64,000 bases of DNA, from NCBI GenBank assembly GCA_041645435.1, contig JBAZQB010000004.1:248001-312000 (forward strand), read 5' to 3'. This DNA comes from Methanoregula sp. Its GTDB lineage: Archaea > Halobacteriota > Methanomicrobia > Methanomicrobiales > Methanospirillaceae. Positions 1 to 8,287 of this stretch are shown piece after piece. The notes beneath the pieces were generated by a model, which worked only from the letters and a program-made list of their open reading frames with translations, did not search any database and was not told the origin of the DNA. The translations under genes were made by a program, and so were the position numbers. The first letter of the stretch is position 1. Every line of letters starts with the position of its first letter.

Positions 1-1
1 A

Positions 2-385
2 GGGATTAAATTTTCCAATATGATCGAGACCATTTTTGAAGGCGATTTCTCCGATGGTGAGGCAGGTCTCTTCCCGCCCCCGATCCGGTTCTGCGTGAAT
101 TCCATCTCCACCCTGCTCATGTACCGCAAGCTTGAGGTGTTGTACCAGTTCCTCCATGTCCTCACCGCCAAAATAAAAAAGATCGACGGTGTGGGCATCT
201 ATATCTTAAACAGCGAGTCATTCGATGACAAGACGCTGTCCTTAATCAAGCAGCTGATGAACTGCGTTATTGAGATCAAGATCGAGCAGAACATCAGCTA
301 CCTGCGTATCATGGGAATACGGGGAATCAACCCGGACTGGCAGAAGTTTTCCGTCAATAAAGGGCAGGTGACCATACTCCTATGA
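2..385 (+). CDS. RecA/KaiC-superfamily ATPase-like protein, C-terminal part (5' end outside window)
   Basis: The reading frame is open to the left edge of the window. The ATG at 20 is therefore probably internal, and this is the last ~127 residues of a longer protein. What is visible resembles the C-terminal half of archaeal RecA-superfamily (RAD55/KaiC-like) ATPases: alternating strand/helix pattern, a predicted strand GVGIYIL, and a C-terminal segment YLRIMGIRGINPDW like the terminal strands of those proteins. The Walker motifs would lie outside the window. Its stop overlaps the start of the next gene by 4 bases (ATGA), so the two are probably translated together and may act together. Confidence 0.55.
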   Translation, partial: GIKFSNMIETIFEGDFSDGEAGLFPPPIRFCVNSISTLLMYRKLEVLYQFLHVLTAKIKKIDGVGIYILNSESFDDKTLSLIKQLMNCVIEIKIEQNISYLRIMGIRGINPDWQKFSVNKGQVTILL

Positions 386-1545
386 TACCTACGGGAATTA
401 ATGGTCTTGATGACATGCTGGGCGATGGTATACCAGAAGGCAGCAAAATGGTGTACAGCATGGAGGCCGGCGTCAACGGACAGCTCTTCATGCTATCAAC
501 GCTGGCCAGTGCTCTTGCAAAAAAACTCTCATGCCTGGTTATCCTTCCCTATACAACTGTTGATTCGTTCCGGCGTGATGCAATGGCCACGCGGTCAGGA
601 TCAATCGATCTCTGCTCAAAAAATCTTACCTATATCGATGCGATTGACCGGGAGAGGATCCAGAAGAGTACCCGGTCAGCAGATACGGCACAAAAAGAGT
701 GGAGAGCGAAGGTCGCAAAGATCTGCCGGGATAAGCAGGTAGATGTCATATTTGTCTATATTGATCTTCTCTGTGAGGACTTTGGGATCGAGCAGGCACT
801 CGATATTTTTGAGGAGGAAAACGACGAACCGAAGCGGACCTTGATCGTTGAATATCTCAACCTTGAGGGAGAAACGCAACTCGACCGGTTCATCCATGAC
901 TTCGCTTTTGATGTCGTGATTTCCATAAAGTCTTCATTCCCCCCCATGGCGTCGTTCGATTATTTTACGCTTGTTCATACCTCCTGGTCACCCCTGCCTG
1001 CGCGTTCCGTTCCCTTTATCATTACAGAAGGCCGCATTGCCCCATATATCCCGCGGATCGTGGTTACAGGACCCGCAAAAGCCGGGAAATCCACCTTTAT
1101 CACTACGGCATCCCATGACGGGTTATCAGTAGACCGGTTTGGACTGGATAATGATTCGACAACCGTAGCAATGGATTTTGGATTACTCGACTGGAAGGGC
1201 TTTTATATCACGCTCTACGGGACACCCGGACAACCACGGTTCGATCTGATGATTCCGGGGATGTTCAAACATGCGATGGGAGTTATCCTGATCGTGGACG
1301 CAACCAAACCCGAGTCCCTTCCCCGGGCAAAACAGATGATCGGTCTGATAACAGAGCGTAATATGCCGATGATTATCGCGGCAAATAAAAAAGATCTCCC
1401 CTCCCGGCTGAGCGAGGCAGAGATCCGCACCGCACTGGAGATACGAAAGGATATCCGGGTCGTCTTTCTCTCAGCAAAAAAGAAAGCGGAAGTTAAGCGT
1501 ATGCTTCGATCCTTTGTAGATTTCATTACGCAATTTCCGTACTGA
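382..1545 (+). CDS. RecA/KaiC-like domain fused to a Ras/Arf-like small GTPase domain
   Basis: 387 aa in two parts. Residues 1-~215 look like a RecA/KaiC-type domain (N-terminal TGINGLDDMLGDGIPEGS is the KaiC-like lead-in), but where the Walker A loop should be the sequence is EAGVNGQL (28-35), with no GKT/S. This half has probably lost ATP binding. Residues ~225-387 are a small GTPase: P-loop GPAKAGKST (230-238), G3 YGTPGQPRF (glutamine after DTPG-like motif), G4 NKKD, and LSAKK as G5. The partner upstream gene overlaps by 4 bases. Inference: a GTP switch coupled to a non-catalytic RecA scaffold, perhaps regulating the upstream ATPase. The biological role is unknown. Confidence 0.75.
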   Translation: MIPTGINGLDDMLGDGIPEGSKMVYSMEAGVNGQLFMLSTLASALAKKLSCLVILPYTTVDSFRRDAMATRSGSIDLCSKNLTYIDAIDRERIQKSTRSADTAQKEWRAKVAKICRDKQVDVIFVYIDLLCEDFGIEQALDIFEEENDEPKRTLIVEYLNLEGETQLDRFIHDFAFDVVISIKSSFPPMASFDYFTLVHTSWSPLPARSVPFIITEGRIAPYIPRIVVTGPAKAGKSTFITTASHDGLSVDRFGLDNDSTTVAMDFGLLDWKGFYITLYGTPGQPRFDLMIPGMFKHAMGVILIVDATKPESLPRAKQMIGLITERNMPMIIAANKKDLPSRLSEAEIRTALEIRKDIRVVFLSAKKKAEVKRMLRSFVDFITQFPY

Positions 1546-1594
1546 GGTGTGAATAAATGCTGCTGTTGCGGAATTCCGGTCGTAAGGTGTACCC

Positions 1595-2344
1595 ATGCTG
1601 ACGTTTGTCGGGCTGGGCCTCTATGATAAGACCGATATATCGGAAAAAGGACTTGCCTGCATCCGGCATGCCGACCATATTTATCTTGAATGCTACACCT
1701 CCCGGCTCATGGGCACAACGATAGAAGAACTAGGGGACTATTACGAAAAACCCGTTCACCCCCTCTACCGGGAAGACGTGGAACAGCACCCGGAATCGAT
1801 GCTCGATAAGGCAGAAAACAGCCACGTCGTATTTCTCTGTGCGGGAGACCCGATGGTCTCTACTACCCACGCGGATCTCCGTATGCGTGCTGCAGAACGG
1901 GGGATCCGGACCGCAATCGTGCATGCGGCATCCATTGCAAGCGCAGTCTGCGGGGTGTCCGGGCTCCAGAACTACCGGTTCGGCAAGTCCTGCTCGGTGC
2001 CCTTCCCCCAGAAGAACTGGTCGCCGACTACACCGATCGACGTAATCGCACAGAACCTCTCCCTGCGGTTGCATACCCTTGTCTATCTTGATATCCAGAA
2101 CGAGCGGTATATGACCGTGCCGGAAGCAGTTGTCCTCCTGGAAGAGATGGCCGTTAAAAAAGGGTGCCAGATCCCGTTATACGTCGGCATTGCCCGGGCG
2201 GGTTCTGATGAGCCGGTCATTATTGCCGGTCCGGCAGAGAAGGTCCATGCCGGTGATTTCGGTCCCCCGCTCCACATCCTCATTGTCCCGGCTGAACTGC
2301 ATGAGATGGAGCGCCAATACCTGGAGATGTTTGCCGGCCTATGA
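1595..2344 (+). CDS. dphB: Diphthine synthase (diphthamide biosynthesis methyltransferase)
   Basis: 249 aa, normal length for archaeal DphB. The enzyme uses S-adenosylmethionine to methylate the modified histidine of elongation factor 2 on the way to diphthamide. Family features seen: N-terminal MLTFVGLGLYD, the AGDPMVSTTH loop (SAM-binding tetrapyrrole-methylase fold), and LQNYRFGKSCSVPFPQKNW, typical of archaeal diphthine synthases. The start at 1595 is supported by AAGGTG about 8 bases upstream. The stop overlaps the next start by 4 bases, an arrangement in which DUF357 proteins are often found after dphB in archaea. Confidence 0.95.
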   Translation: MLTFVGLGLYDKTDISEKGLACIRHADHIYLECYTSRLMGTTIEELGDYYEKPVHPLYREDVEQHPESMLDKAENSHVVFLCAGDPMVSTTHADLRMRAAERGIRTAIVHAASIASAVCGVSGLQNYRFGKSCSVPFPQKNWSPTTPIDVIAQNLSLRLHTLVYLDIQNERYMTVPEAVVLLEEMAVKKGCQIPLYVGIARAGSDEPVIIAGPAEKVHAGDFGPPLHILIVPAELHEMERQYLEMFAGL

Positions 2345-2919
2345 AGATCACAGAATGCCGGGATGCACTCGCTGCTGCTCTTTCCCACACCCGGAGTACA
2401 GCATGCCAGCACACGCCCCTTGAGCGCGACGCCCTTTCCATCGTAGAAATGGCGCAGGCTTACGAGAAAGACGGATCTACATTTTACAGAGCAGGAGATC
2501 TTGCCAATGCGCTTGCAGCATTCTGGTATGGGGCCGGCTGGCTGCACTTCGGCATTTCATCCGGTCTCCTGATCTGTGACCGTCAGAATCCCTTCTGCCC
2601 GTTTACCGGACCACGGGAGAAACTGCCCCTGGTGCTTGCAGAAAAACTGGAGGAGAAGACCCATCGCTACGAACGGCTGCTGAACACTGCCCGGTTATCG
2701 GTGGAATGTGCAGGTGAGCCGGCAACGATCAGCTATGATTTTGCCGGGAAAGTTCTGTTCATTGTCCTGCTGTACGCTGAACAGGGTGCCCGGTACCGTC
2801 AGGCAGGAGCATATGAAGATGCACTTGCCTGCTTCAGTTACGGGCATGGGTGGCTGGATGCGGGAGTTACATGCGGATACTTCCGTATCCTGGCAAACCG
2901 GGATATTTTCACGGTATAA
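2341..2919 (+). CDS. DUF357 domain protein
   Basis: 192 aa, all-helical in appearance. Contains two related segments, LANALAAFWYGAGWLHFGI (~58-76) and YEDALACFSYGHGWLDAGV (~156-174), the second being the typical DUF357 motif (alternating helices with A-x-FSYGHGWLDAG). The internal similarity suggests a duplicated helical hairpin. The function of DUF357 proteins is not known. The gene overlaps dphB by 4 bases (ATGA), so it is translationally coupled to diphthamide synthesis, and that is the only clue to its role. Confidence 0.85.
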   Translation: MKITECRDALAAALSHTRSTACQHTPLERDALSIVEMAQAYEKDGSTFYRAGDLANALAAFWYGAGWLHFGISSGLLICDRQNPFCPFTGPREKLPLVLAEKLEEKTHRYERLLNTARLSVECAGEPATISYDFAGKVLFIVLLYAEQGARYRQAGAYEDALACFSYGHGWLDAGVTCGYFRILANRDIFTV

Positions 2920-3005
2920 GGGGGCGAACCTGCCCTTGGGGATCGCGTTAACCTTTCCCTATTTAAGATCAAGCGTTTATACTATGCATCATAACCTGTC
3001 TAGAT

Positions 3006-3038
3006 AACAACCAGTAACTCCAATCATCGCCGGTTGTT
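3006..3038 (+). repeat. Inverted repeat in the leader of the UPF0104 gene
   Basis: AACAACC (3006-3012) and GGTTGTT (3032-3038) form a perfect 7-bp inverted repeat with a 19-base spacer, 12 bases before the start codon at 3050. It could be a regulator site or an RNA hairpin masking the ribosome site. A chance match is not excluded. Confidence 0.3.
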
Positions 3039-3049
3039 GAGGGGTTTTT

Positions 3050-4069
3050 ATGGAGAAGTCGCAGGTCAAATGGCTTTATATTTCGGTGGGATTCTCGCTA
3101 GCCATCCTGCTCATCATCCTGTACTTCACCATCAATGAAAATACCCTCACGTATCTCCAGCAGGTCAATCCCTGGTTCTTACTCCTTGCTTTTATGACGC
3201 ATCTCTTAACGATGTGTTTCTGGGCATTGCGAGTCCAGAAGATGACCGGGTCCCTGGGATACCGGATAGGGTTTTTTTACAGCCTGAATCTCGTTTTTGC
3301 AAACCTGCTCGCTGCTTCAGTCACCCCGGCACAGGCAGGTGGAGAACCGGTCCGGATTCACGAGCTCTATAAAGCAAATGTCCCTCTTGGCGATGCGACA
3401 GCGATCGTCATCATGGAACGGGTGCTCGATGGGATCGTCCTTGCCATGCTTGCCGCGTTTGCCATGATCGTCCTGACCGATCAATGGAAGAGCCTCGGCG
3501 CAGTTTCCGAGATCATGGTTTTTATCACCTGGATCTTTGTCATCGGCTGTCTCTTCCTGTTTTACCTTGCCATCAGAAGACCCGATGTCGTAAAAAAGGT
3601 GGTCAGCCGGTGTGCCGGTTTCTTTACAAAAACCTGGGAGAGTAAACGGGTAGAAGAACTGCTTGTCCGTGCCGATAAGGAGATCGATAATTTTCAGGCT
3701 GCGGTGATCAAGTTCGTCAGGAGCGCCAAAGGCGGGCTTGCCTGGGGCATGCTCTTTACCCTGCTCTACTGGGTATCCGAGATTGTGACAGCCTCCCTGA
3801 TCCTTATGGGGCTCGGCCAGCCGCCCCTGTTTTTGGAATCCTTTGTTATCCAGCTTATCCTGTGCATCCTGATGATGATGCCCTTAACTCCGGGAAGTTC
3901 CGGTATCGCGGAGGTGGGGGCAACCTCCATGTATGCCCTGTTCATCCCGGCATCGATTGTGGGTATCTTTGTCGTGATATGGCGGATCGTGATGTACTAC
4001 TTCAATATCGCCCTGGGCATCATATCCAGTCTTATTATTGTCCGCCGTGAAGCTCACCGGCGCGAGTGA
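3050..4069 (+). CDS. UPF0104 / LPG-synthase-TM family membrane protein (flippase-like)
   Basis: 339 aa with about eight hydrophobic segments spread over the whole length (first at ~10-30, last at ~300-330). Family features: WALRVQKMTG near 59-68, and VTPAQAGGEPVRIHELYKAN (~97-116), the conserved loop of the lysylphosphatidylglycerol-synthase transmembrane family (UPF0104; AglD-like proteins belong here). MPLTPGSSGIAEVG (~275) is the second hallmark. Members in archaea are linked to lipid or glycan handling in the membrane, but the substrate cannot be told. AGGGG precedes the start. The stop codon touches a GTG that could start the next gene. Confidence 0.85.
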   Translation: MEKSQVKWLYISVGFSLAILLIILYFTINENTLTYLQQVNPWFLLLAFMTHLLTMCFWALRVQKMTGSLGYRIGFFYSLNLVFANLLAASVTPAQAGGEPVRIHELYKANVPLGDATAIVIMERVLDGIVLAMLAAFAMIVLTDQWKSLGAVSEIMVFITWIFVIGCLFLFYLAIRRPDVVKKVVSRCAGFFTKTWESKRVEELLVRADKEIDNFQAAVIKFVRSAKGGLAWGMLFTLLYWVSEIVTASLILMGLGQPPLFLESFVIQLILCILMMMPLTPGSSGIAEVGATSMYALFIPASIVGIFVVIWRIVMYYFNIALGIISSLIIVRREAHRRE

Positions 4070-4128
4070 GCAGAACCCCGGGTCACCTTAACTCTTATCA
4101 TAGATCACGGCAATCTCTCTGCACGGAC

Positions 4129-4581
4129 ATGACGCAGGTGAAATGCGAGGTCAAAGGTGTCTTTGTCGCGATGAGCAATGCCGCTACCGTTCCTCTCGTC
4201 GTACTATCAGATGGCAATGATCGGATCTTACCGATTTTCATCGGGATCTGGGAGGCGGTCTCCATCAACAGCGCACAGATAAAAGAAGTGCTGCCACGAC
4301 CGTTTACCCATGATCTCTTCATCGATCTCTGTGACAAATTCGCAATCACGCTGCGGTACCTGCAGATCGACAGTATCGATGATGGCGTGTATTATGCCCA
4401 GCTGGTATTGAGTGCAGGACAGCAGGATGAATACCTTGACTGCCGCCCGAGCGATGGTATTGCGCTTGCACTTCGGGGCGATATCCCCATCTTTGTAGAA
4501 GAGTGTGTGCTCGAATCCGCAGGGCAGAAATCCGAAGAACTTCCGGATATGGTGGATCTTTCCACGTTTATGCAGAAATAA
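4129..4581 (+). CDS. Bifunctional nuclease (BFN/DUF151) domain protein
   Basis: 150 aa from the ATG at 4129, where family similarity starts (MTQVKCEVKGVFV). Typical DUF151 features follow: LPIFIGIWEAVSIN (~38-51), FTHDLFIDL (~64-72) and the CRPSDGIALALR motif (~105-116). This domain occurs as a nuclease in plants and in many archaea and bacteria without known function. A longer version starting at GTG 4066 would overlap the preceding stop by 4 bases; I prefer 4129 because the extra 21 residues look unlike the family, but no strong ribosome site is seen for either. The stop lies 4 bases from the convergent hisE. Confidence 0.85.
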   Translation: MTQVKCEVKGVFVAMSNAATVPLVVLSDGNDRILPIFIGIWEAVSINSAQIKEVLPRPFTHDLFIDLCDKFAITLRYLQIDSIDDGVYYAQLVLSAGQQDEYLDCRPSDGIALALRGDIPIFVEECVLESAGQKSEELPDMVDLSTFMQK

Positions 4582-4585
4582 AAAG

Positions 4586-4888
4586 TTATTTGCGCCGGTG
4601 TTCGAGCTCTTTCATCACTTCGTTCAGGTCGATTCCTGCTGCCCGGAGTGCAACGAGAATATGGAACAGGAGATCTGCCGTCTCTTCCACCGTGCGTTCG
4701 TTCACGCCGTTCTTGATTGCAAGGATGAACTCGGTGGACTCCTCACCCACTTTCTCTAAAACCTTGTCGATGCCTTTGGGATCGGTCAGCAGGCTGGTGG
4801 TGTAGGATCCCGGTTTGGGATTGTCTGCCCGCTCGCAGATCACCGCCCATATCTCTGCTATGACCCGGGGATCTACCGTGCGGCTCAT
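4586..4888 (-). CDS. hisE: Phosphoribosyl-ATP pyrophosphatase
   Basis: 100 aa, full length for HisE. It catalyses the second step of histidine synthesis, hydrolysing phosphoribosyl-ATP to phosphoribosyl-AMP. The MazG-like helical core is clear: KVGEESTEFILAIKN (~46-60) supplies the metal-binding acidic residues, followed by EETADLLFHILVAL (~68-81). The start codon overlaps the stop of nusA, so the two are co-transcribed and probably coupled. No other his gene is in the window, so this hisE is separated from the rest of its pathway. Confidence 0.93.
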   Translation of the reverse strand: MSRTVDPRVIAEIWAVICERADNPKPGSYTTSLLTDPKGIDKVLEKVGEESTEFILAIKNGVNERTVEETADLLFHILVALRAAGIDLNEVMKELEHRRK

Positions 4889-5328
4889 GTCGTCTCCGGG
4901 GTGAGAAGCACTTCACCGACTTCAATCCCAAAAAACCTGCGGCAGAGGGTGCGCGCCTTCTCAATATTGCAGCCGGCCTTCCCGATCGCAATTCCAAGGT
5001 CACTTCGCTGCCTGACAAAGACATTGACCGGGCCGTTCTCCGGCCCGTGTTCGATCCCCACCACTTCAGCGGGTTTGAAGATATTTGCAATGAATGCCTC
5101 AACGGTATCGGCATACTCGACCATCTCGATCCGTTTGCCGAGCACGTTCTGCAGGCGTTTTATATTGTCCCCCTTTTTACCTATTGCAAGGCCCATGTCC
5201 CCCGGGCGGATGACATAGATGACCCGGTCGAACCGGTCATCAATCACGCAGTCGTTTGCCGTGGATTTCGTTAATATTCTCAACTCTTCGATGTACCGTC
5301 GCTCTTTAAAGCCAATATTGCGTTCCAT
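4885..5328 (-). CDS. nusA: Archaeal NusA-family KH-domain transcription factor
   Basis: 147 aa, the usual length of archaeal NusA, which keeps only the two KH domains of bacterial NusA. Both RNA-binding GxxG loops are visible: AIGKKGDNIKRLQ (~48-60) and AIGKAGCNIEKAR (~113-125). The family is thought to bind RNA during transcription elongation or termination. In many archaea the gene sits at the end of the RNA polymerase operon; here it sits in front of hisE, with a 4-base overlap, and no RNA polymerase gene is in the window. Confidence 0.9.
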   Translation of the reverse strand: MERNIGFKERRYIEELRILTKSTANDCVIDDRFDRVIYVIRPGDMGLAIGKKGDNIKRLQNVLGKRIEMVEYADTVEAFIANIFKPAEVVGIEHGPENGPVNVFVRQRSDLGIAIGKAGCNIEKARTLCRRFFGIEVGEVLLTPETT

Positions 5329-5414
5329 GGTAAAATCAATCCTATTGTATCTTCAGATTTTGGGATATTCGAAATTTTTTGCCGTGCAGGTATTTTCCGG
5401 ATCCCCCGGATGAT

Positions 5415-5445
5415 GCGTGTGTTGCCTTAAGTTATCATCACACGC
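5415..5445. repeat. Inverted repeat GCGTGTG / CACACGC
   Basis: A perfect 7-bp inverted repeat with a 17-base spacer (5415-5421 and 5439-5445) in the gap between nusA and the SIMPL gene. It lies beyond the terminator-like hairpin as read from the SIMPL gene and upstream of nusA, so it may be an operator for nusA-hisE or a second hairpin. Confidence 0.3.
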
Positions 5446-5453
5446 TGCTTATG

Positions 5454-5481
5454 TAAAAAAGTTTTGAAGAGTTCTTCAAAA
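5454..5481 (-). terminator. Intrinsic-type terminator after the SIMPL gene
   Basis: On the minus strand a perfect 9-bp inverted repeat TTTTGAAGA / TCTTCAAAA with a 2-base centre (5462-5481) is followed by CTTTTTT. It lies 66 bases downstream of the SIMPL stop codon. A hairpin plus T-run is more than archaea usually need, since a T-run often suffices. Confidence 0.6.
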
Positions 5482-5546
5482 AAAAATGAGATTGCCGGTC
5501 TTTTGAGGCTGTACAAAAACCCTGACAGGGATCTTCATACAAAGGA

Positions 5547-6284
5547 TTAGCGGATCAGGTAAGTGATGGATACCTGTGCGCTGACCGTGATATCCCCTGG
5601 CTGGATCGGGGTGGGTACTGCCGATTTCATCATTGCATTACCTGCATCGTACTGGTAATTTTCATAACGGACGGGAAAATACCCTCCACTGATGTCGGCC
5701 CTCTGCACACCGGTAATATTAGTGCCCATTGCTGCTGCAACCGTATCCGCATCTGCCCGTGCCCGTGCAACTGCCTCTTTCAAGGCCTCGGTGCGGAGAA
5801 CCTGTGACTGTTCATCCGAAAGGAGAAACTGGATGGAGCTTGCCTGGTTGATGCCGTTTGCAACTGCAACATCAATGACTTCGCCGGTCCTGCTTACATC
5901 ATGGAGGGTGACGGTCAGGGTATTGGTGACCCGGTAGGTGCGGACCTTCTGGTCGAACAGGGACTTGGCAGTATCTTCGTACACCGGGTAAATGTTATAT
6001 CCGGTGGTCTTGAGTGCGTCCCGGGGAATGCCTGTGGCAACGAGCGCGTCAATTACTTTTGCCATCCTTATGGCATTGTCCTGTTGCGCAACCTTCACAT
6101 CGGGATTTTCCGTTTCAACTGAGAACGTAACCTGCGCACGATCAGGAGTGCCGATTACATTACCGGTACCGGATGCCTGGATCACGTTATCATTACTCGA
6201 GTCGGTAACAGCAGCAGCAATCCCGACACATGTTATCGCCAAAATGACGAGGGTGAGTATTAAGAGCGACTTTCTTTCGGTCAT
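5547..6284 (-). CDS. SIMPL-domain (DUF541) exported protein
   Basis: 245 aa. An N-terminal hydrophobic segment (residues ~7-27, LLILTLVILAITCVGIAAAV) is a signal peptide or anchor. The rest matches the SIMPL family: ASGTGNVIGTPDRAQVTFSV (~37-56), the central repeat LVATGIPRDALKTTGYNIYP (~84-103) and a C-terminal IQPGDITVSAQVSITYLI. In bacteria related periplasmic proteins are tied to oxidative-stress tolerance or outer-membrane assembly; in archaea the role is unknown. The gene stands alone between the nusA-hisE unit and leuC and has its own terminator-like hairpin. Confidence 0.88.
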   Translation of the reverse strand: MTERKSLLILTLVILAITCVGIAAAVTDSSNDNVIQASGTGNVIGTPDRAQVTFSVETENPDVKVAQQDNAIRMAKVIDALVATGIPRDALKTTGYNIYPVYEDTAKSLFDQKVRTYRVTNTLTVTLHDVSRTGEVIDVAVANGINQASSIQFLLSDEQSQVLRTEALKEAVARARADADTVAAAMGTNITGVQRADISGGYFPVRYENYQYDAGNAMMKSAVPTPIQPGDITVSAQVSITYLIR

Positions 6285-6441
6285 AATTTATCGCATGATC
6301 TTAACCGGAAAGAAGGTTAATGATTACTTTGACTGCGAAAAAAACCGCAGTAATGGCTCAAAAGATTCGCGGGCGGAGAGATCCCAAAAATGGTCAGTCC
6401 CCACCAGCCTTTTACTTTGAGCGGCAGTCTCCCCCAAACTA

Positions 6442-6450
6442 CAATATAAT
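6442..6450 (+). promoter_or_regulatory. TATA box of the leuCDB operon
   Basis: CAATATAAT lies about 32 bases before the leuC start at 6478, which places transcription start near 6470 and gives a very short leader. This is the only AT-rich TATA-like site in the preceding 100 bases. Confidence 0.5.
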
Positions 6451-6477
6451 TGACAGCAAATAGTACCCCGATTCAGC

Positions 6478-7728
6478 ATGGGAGCAACTATCGTAGAGAA
6501 AATTTTTTCTCGAAAATGTGGCAGCGATATACGAGCCGGTGAAGTGGTCATGGCCCCGATTGACGGGGCGATGATTCACGATATTACCGGACCGCTTGCT
6601 ATCCAGAAGTTCTACGAGATGGGTGGATCCAAAGTTTTTGACCCGGAACACGTCATTATGCTCTTTGACCACCAGATTCCCGCAGATTCCATTCCCGCGG
6701 CAGAGAACCATGTTTACATGCGAAAATTTGCCGCAGAGCAGGGTATTTTCAACTATGACATCAATGAGGGTGTCTGTCACCAGGTAGTGCTCGAGAAAGG
6801 CAGAGCAGCGCCGGGTGAGATCGTGGTCGGGGCTGATTCGCATACCTGCATGTATGGAGCAGCCGGAGCATTTGCTACCGGTATCGGTTCAACCGATATG
6901 GGTTTTGTCCTGAAATACGGAGCCCTGTACTTCAAGGTACCCGAGACCATTCGTGCCGAAGTATCGGGGAAGTTTCCCAAGCGGGTCGGGGCAAAAGACC
7001 TGATCCTTTCCATTGCCGCAGATATCGGGGCAGACGGGGCAACCTACCAGGCAATTGAGTTTGCCGGAAAAACCATTTCGAAACTTGATATGCCGGGCCG
7101 GATGACGCTGTGCAACATGGCTATTGAGATGGGCGGAAAAGCCGGCATTGTCGAGCCGGACAAAATCACCTGGGAATACATGAAGGGGCGGCGCAAGATG
7201 AAGTCGTTCAAGCTTGAGAGCGATGAGGATGCAAAATACGCAAGCAAACGTATCTACAATGTTTCGGACATGGAACCGCAGGTTGCCGTCCCCCACAATG
7301 TGGATACCGGGGTGCCGGTGAGCAAGGTTGCCGGAACGCACGTAGATCAGGTTTTTATCGGTTCCTGCACGAACGGGCGGTTTGAGGATCTGGAGGAAGC
7401 AGCAGAAGTGCTGGGCAAGAAAAAGTTCAACCGGAACATCAGAGTAATCATCATCCCGGCATCCCGGGACGAATACTTAAAGACCTTAAAGGCCGGGCTT
7501 ATCGGGAAGTTCGTAAAGGCCGGAGCACTCGTAGAAGCTCCGTGCTGCGGCCCCTGCATGGGCGGGGCATTCGGGCTCTTAGCACCCGGCGAAGTATCGC
7601 TGTCAACCTCGAACCGGAACTTTAAGGGCCGGCAGGGAAGCACCGAGGGCAAGGTATACCTCTGTTCCCCGGCAACCGCTGCGGCAAGTGCGATCACGGG
7701 TGTTATCACCGACCCAAGGGAGGTGTGA
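6478..7728 (+). CDS. leuC: 3-isopropylmalate dehydratase / homoaconitase large subunit
   Basis: 416 aa, the length of the archaeal LeuC/AksD (HacA) type. It carries the [4Fe-4S] cluster of an aconitase-like dehydratase: cluster ligands C297 (GSCTNGR), C357 and C360 (CCGPCMGG). Substrate-site signatures DHQIPA (~64) and VGADSHTCMYGA (~119-130) are present. Methanogens carry two such enzymes, one for leucine (isopropylmalate) and one for coenzyme B chain elongation (homoaconitate); sequence alone by eye does not tell which this is. The operon order C-D-B fits either route. Confidence 0.9.
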   Translation: MGATIVEKIFSRKCGSDIRAGEVVMAPIDGAMIHDITGPLAIQKFYEMGGSKVFDPEHVIMLFDHQIPADSIPAAENHVYMRKFAAEQGIFNYDINEGVCHQVVLEKGRAAPGEIVVGADSHTCMYGAAGAFATGIGSTDMGFVLKYGALYFKVPETIRAEVSGKFPKRVGAKDLILSIAADIGADGATYQAIEFAGKTISKLDMPGRMTLCNMAIEMGGKAGIVEPDKITWEYMKGRRKMKSFKLESDEDAKYASKRIYNVSDMEPQVAVPHNVDTGVPVSKVAGTHVDQVFIGSCTNGRFEDLEEAAEVLGKKKFNRNIRVIIIPASRDEYLKTLKAGLIGKFVKAGALVEAPCCGPCMGGAFGLLAPGEVSLSTSNRNFKGRQGSTEGKVYLCSPATAAASAITGVITDPREV

Positions 7729-7732
7729 TCAC

Positions 7733-8287
7733 ATGACCGTAAAAAAATCCGTACCGGCAAAAAAAGTCGTCATAAACCCGCCGCCGTCAGCAAAAAACAT
7801 GCGTGTCTGGAAATTCGGCGACGATATCGATACCGATGCTATCATACCGGGCCGGTTCCTGACCATCTATGATCCTAAGGAACTCGCAAAACACGCCTTT
7901 GAAGGCACCCGGGACGAGTATGCAAAGAAAGTAAAAGCGGGAGATATCGTCGTCGGAGGTCGTAACTTCGGCTGCGGCTCTTCCCGCGAACACGCCCCGC
8001 TCGCCCTCATTGGCGGAGGGGTAAAAGTGGTAGTAGCCCAGTCGTTTGCCCGGATATTCTTCAGGAATTCCGTGAATGTCGGGGTGCTTCCCGTAGTCTG
8101 CAAGGATGCAGACAAGATCGCCGACGGGGCAAAGATCACCCTGGATATCAAGAAGGGATTCATCGAAGCAGACGGTAAGCAGTTTAAAACCGAGCCGGTG
8201 CCGGAGTTCATGCAGGGGATTATCGATGCCGGCGGGCTAGTGGAATACGCGAAGAATCTCAGGGAGGTACCGGTATGTACAAGATAG
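7733..8287 (+). CDS. leuD: 3-isopropylmalate dehydratase / homoaconitase small subunit
   Basis: 184 aa from ATG 7733, preceded by GGGAGGTG, only 4 bases after leuC. The swivelling-domain signatures are present: GDDIDTDAIIPGRFL (~25-39), NFGCGSSREHAP (~76-87) and QSFARIFFRNSVN (~103-115). The loop after IIPGRFL, which in the methanogen enzymes influences whether isopropylmalate or homoaconitate is accepted, reads TIYDP. An extra ~15 residues (KKSVPAKKVVINPPP) precede the usual family start, so an alternative start at the MRVWKF methionine is possible. The last 13 bases overlap leuB. Confidence 0.88.
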   Translation: MTVKKSVPAKKVVINPPPSAKNMRVWKFGDDIDTDAIIPGRFLTIYDPKELAKHAFEGTRDEYAKKVKAGDIVVGGRNFGCGSSREHAPLALIGGGVKVVVAQSFARIFFRNSVNVGVLPVVCKDADKIADGAKITLDIKKGFIEADGKQFKTEPVPEFMQGIIDAGGLVEYAKNLREVPVCTR

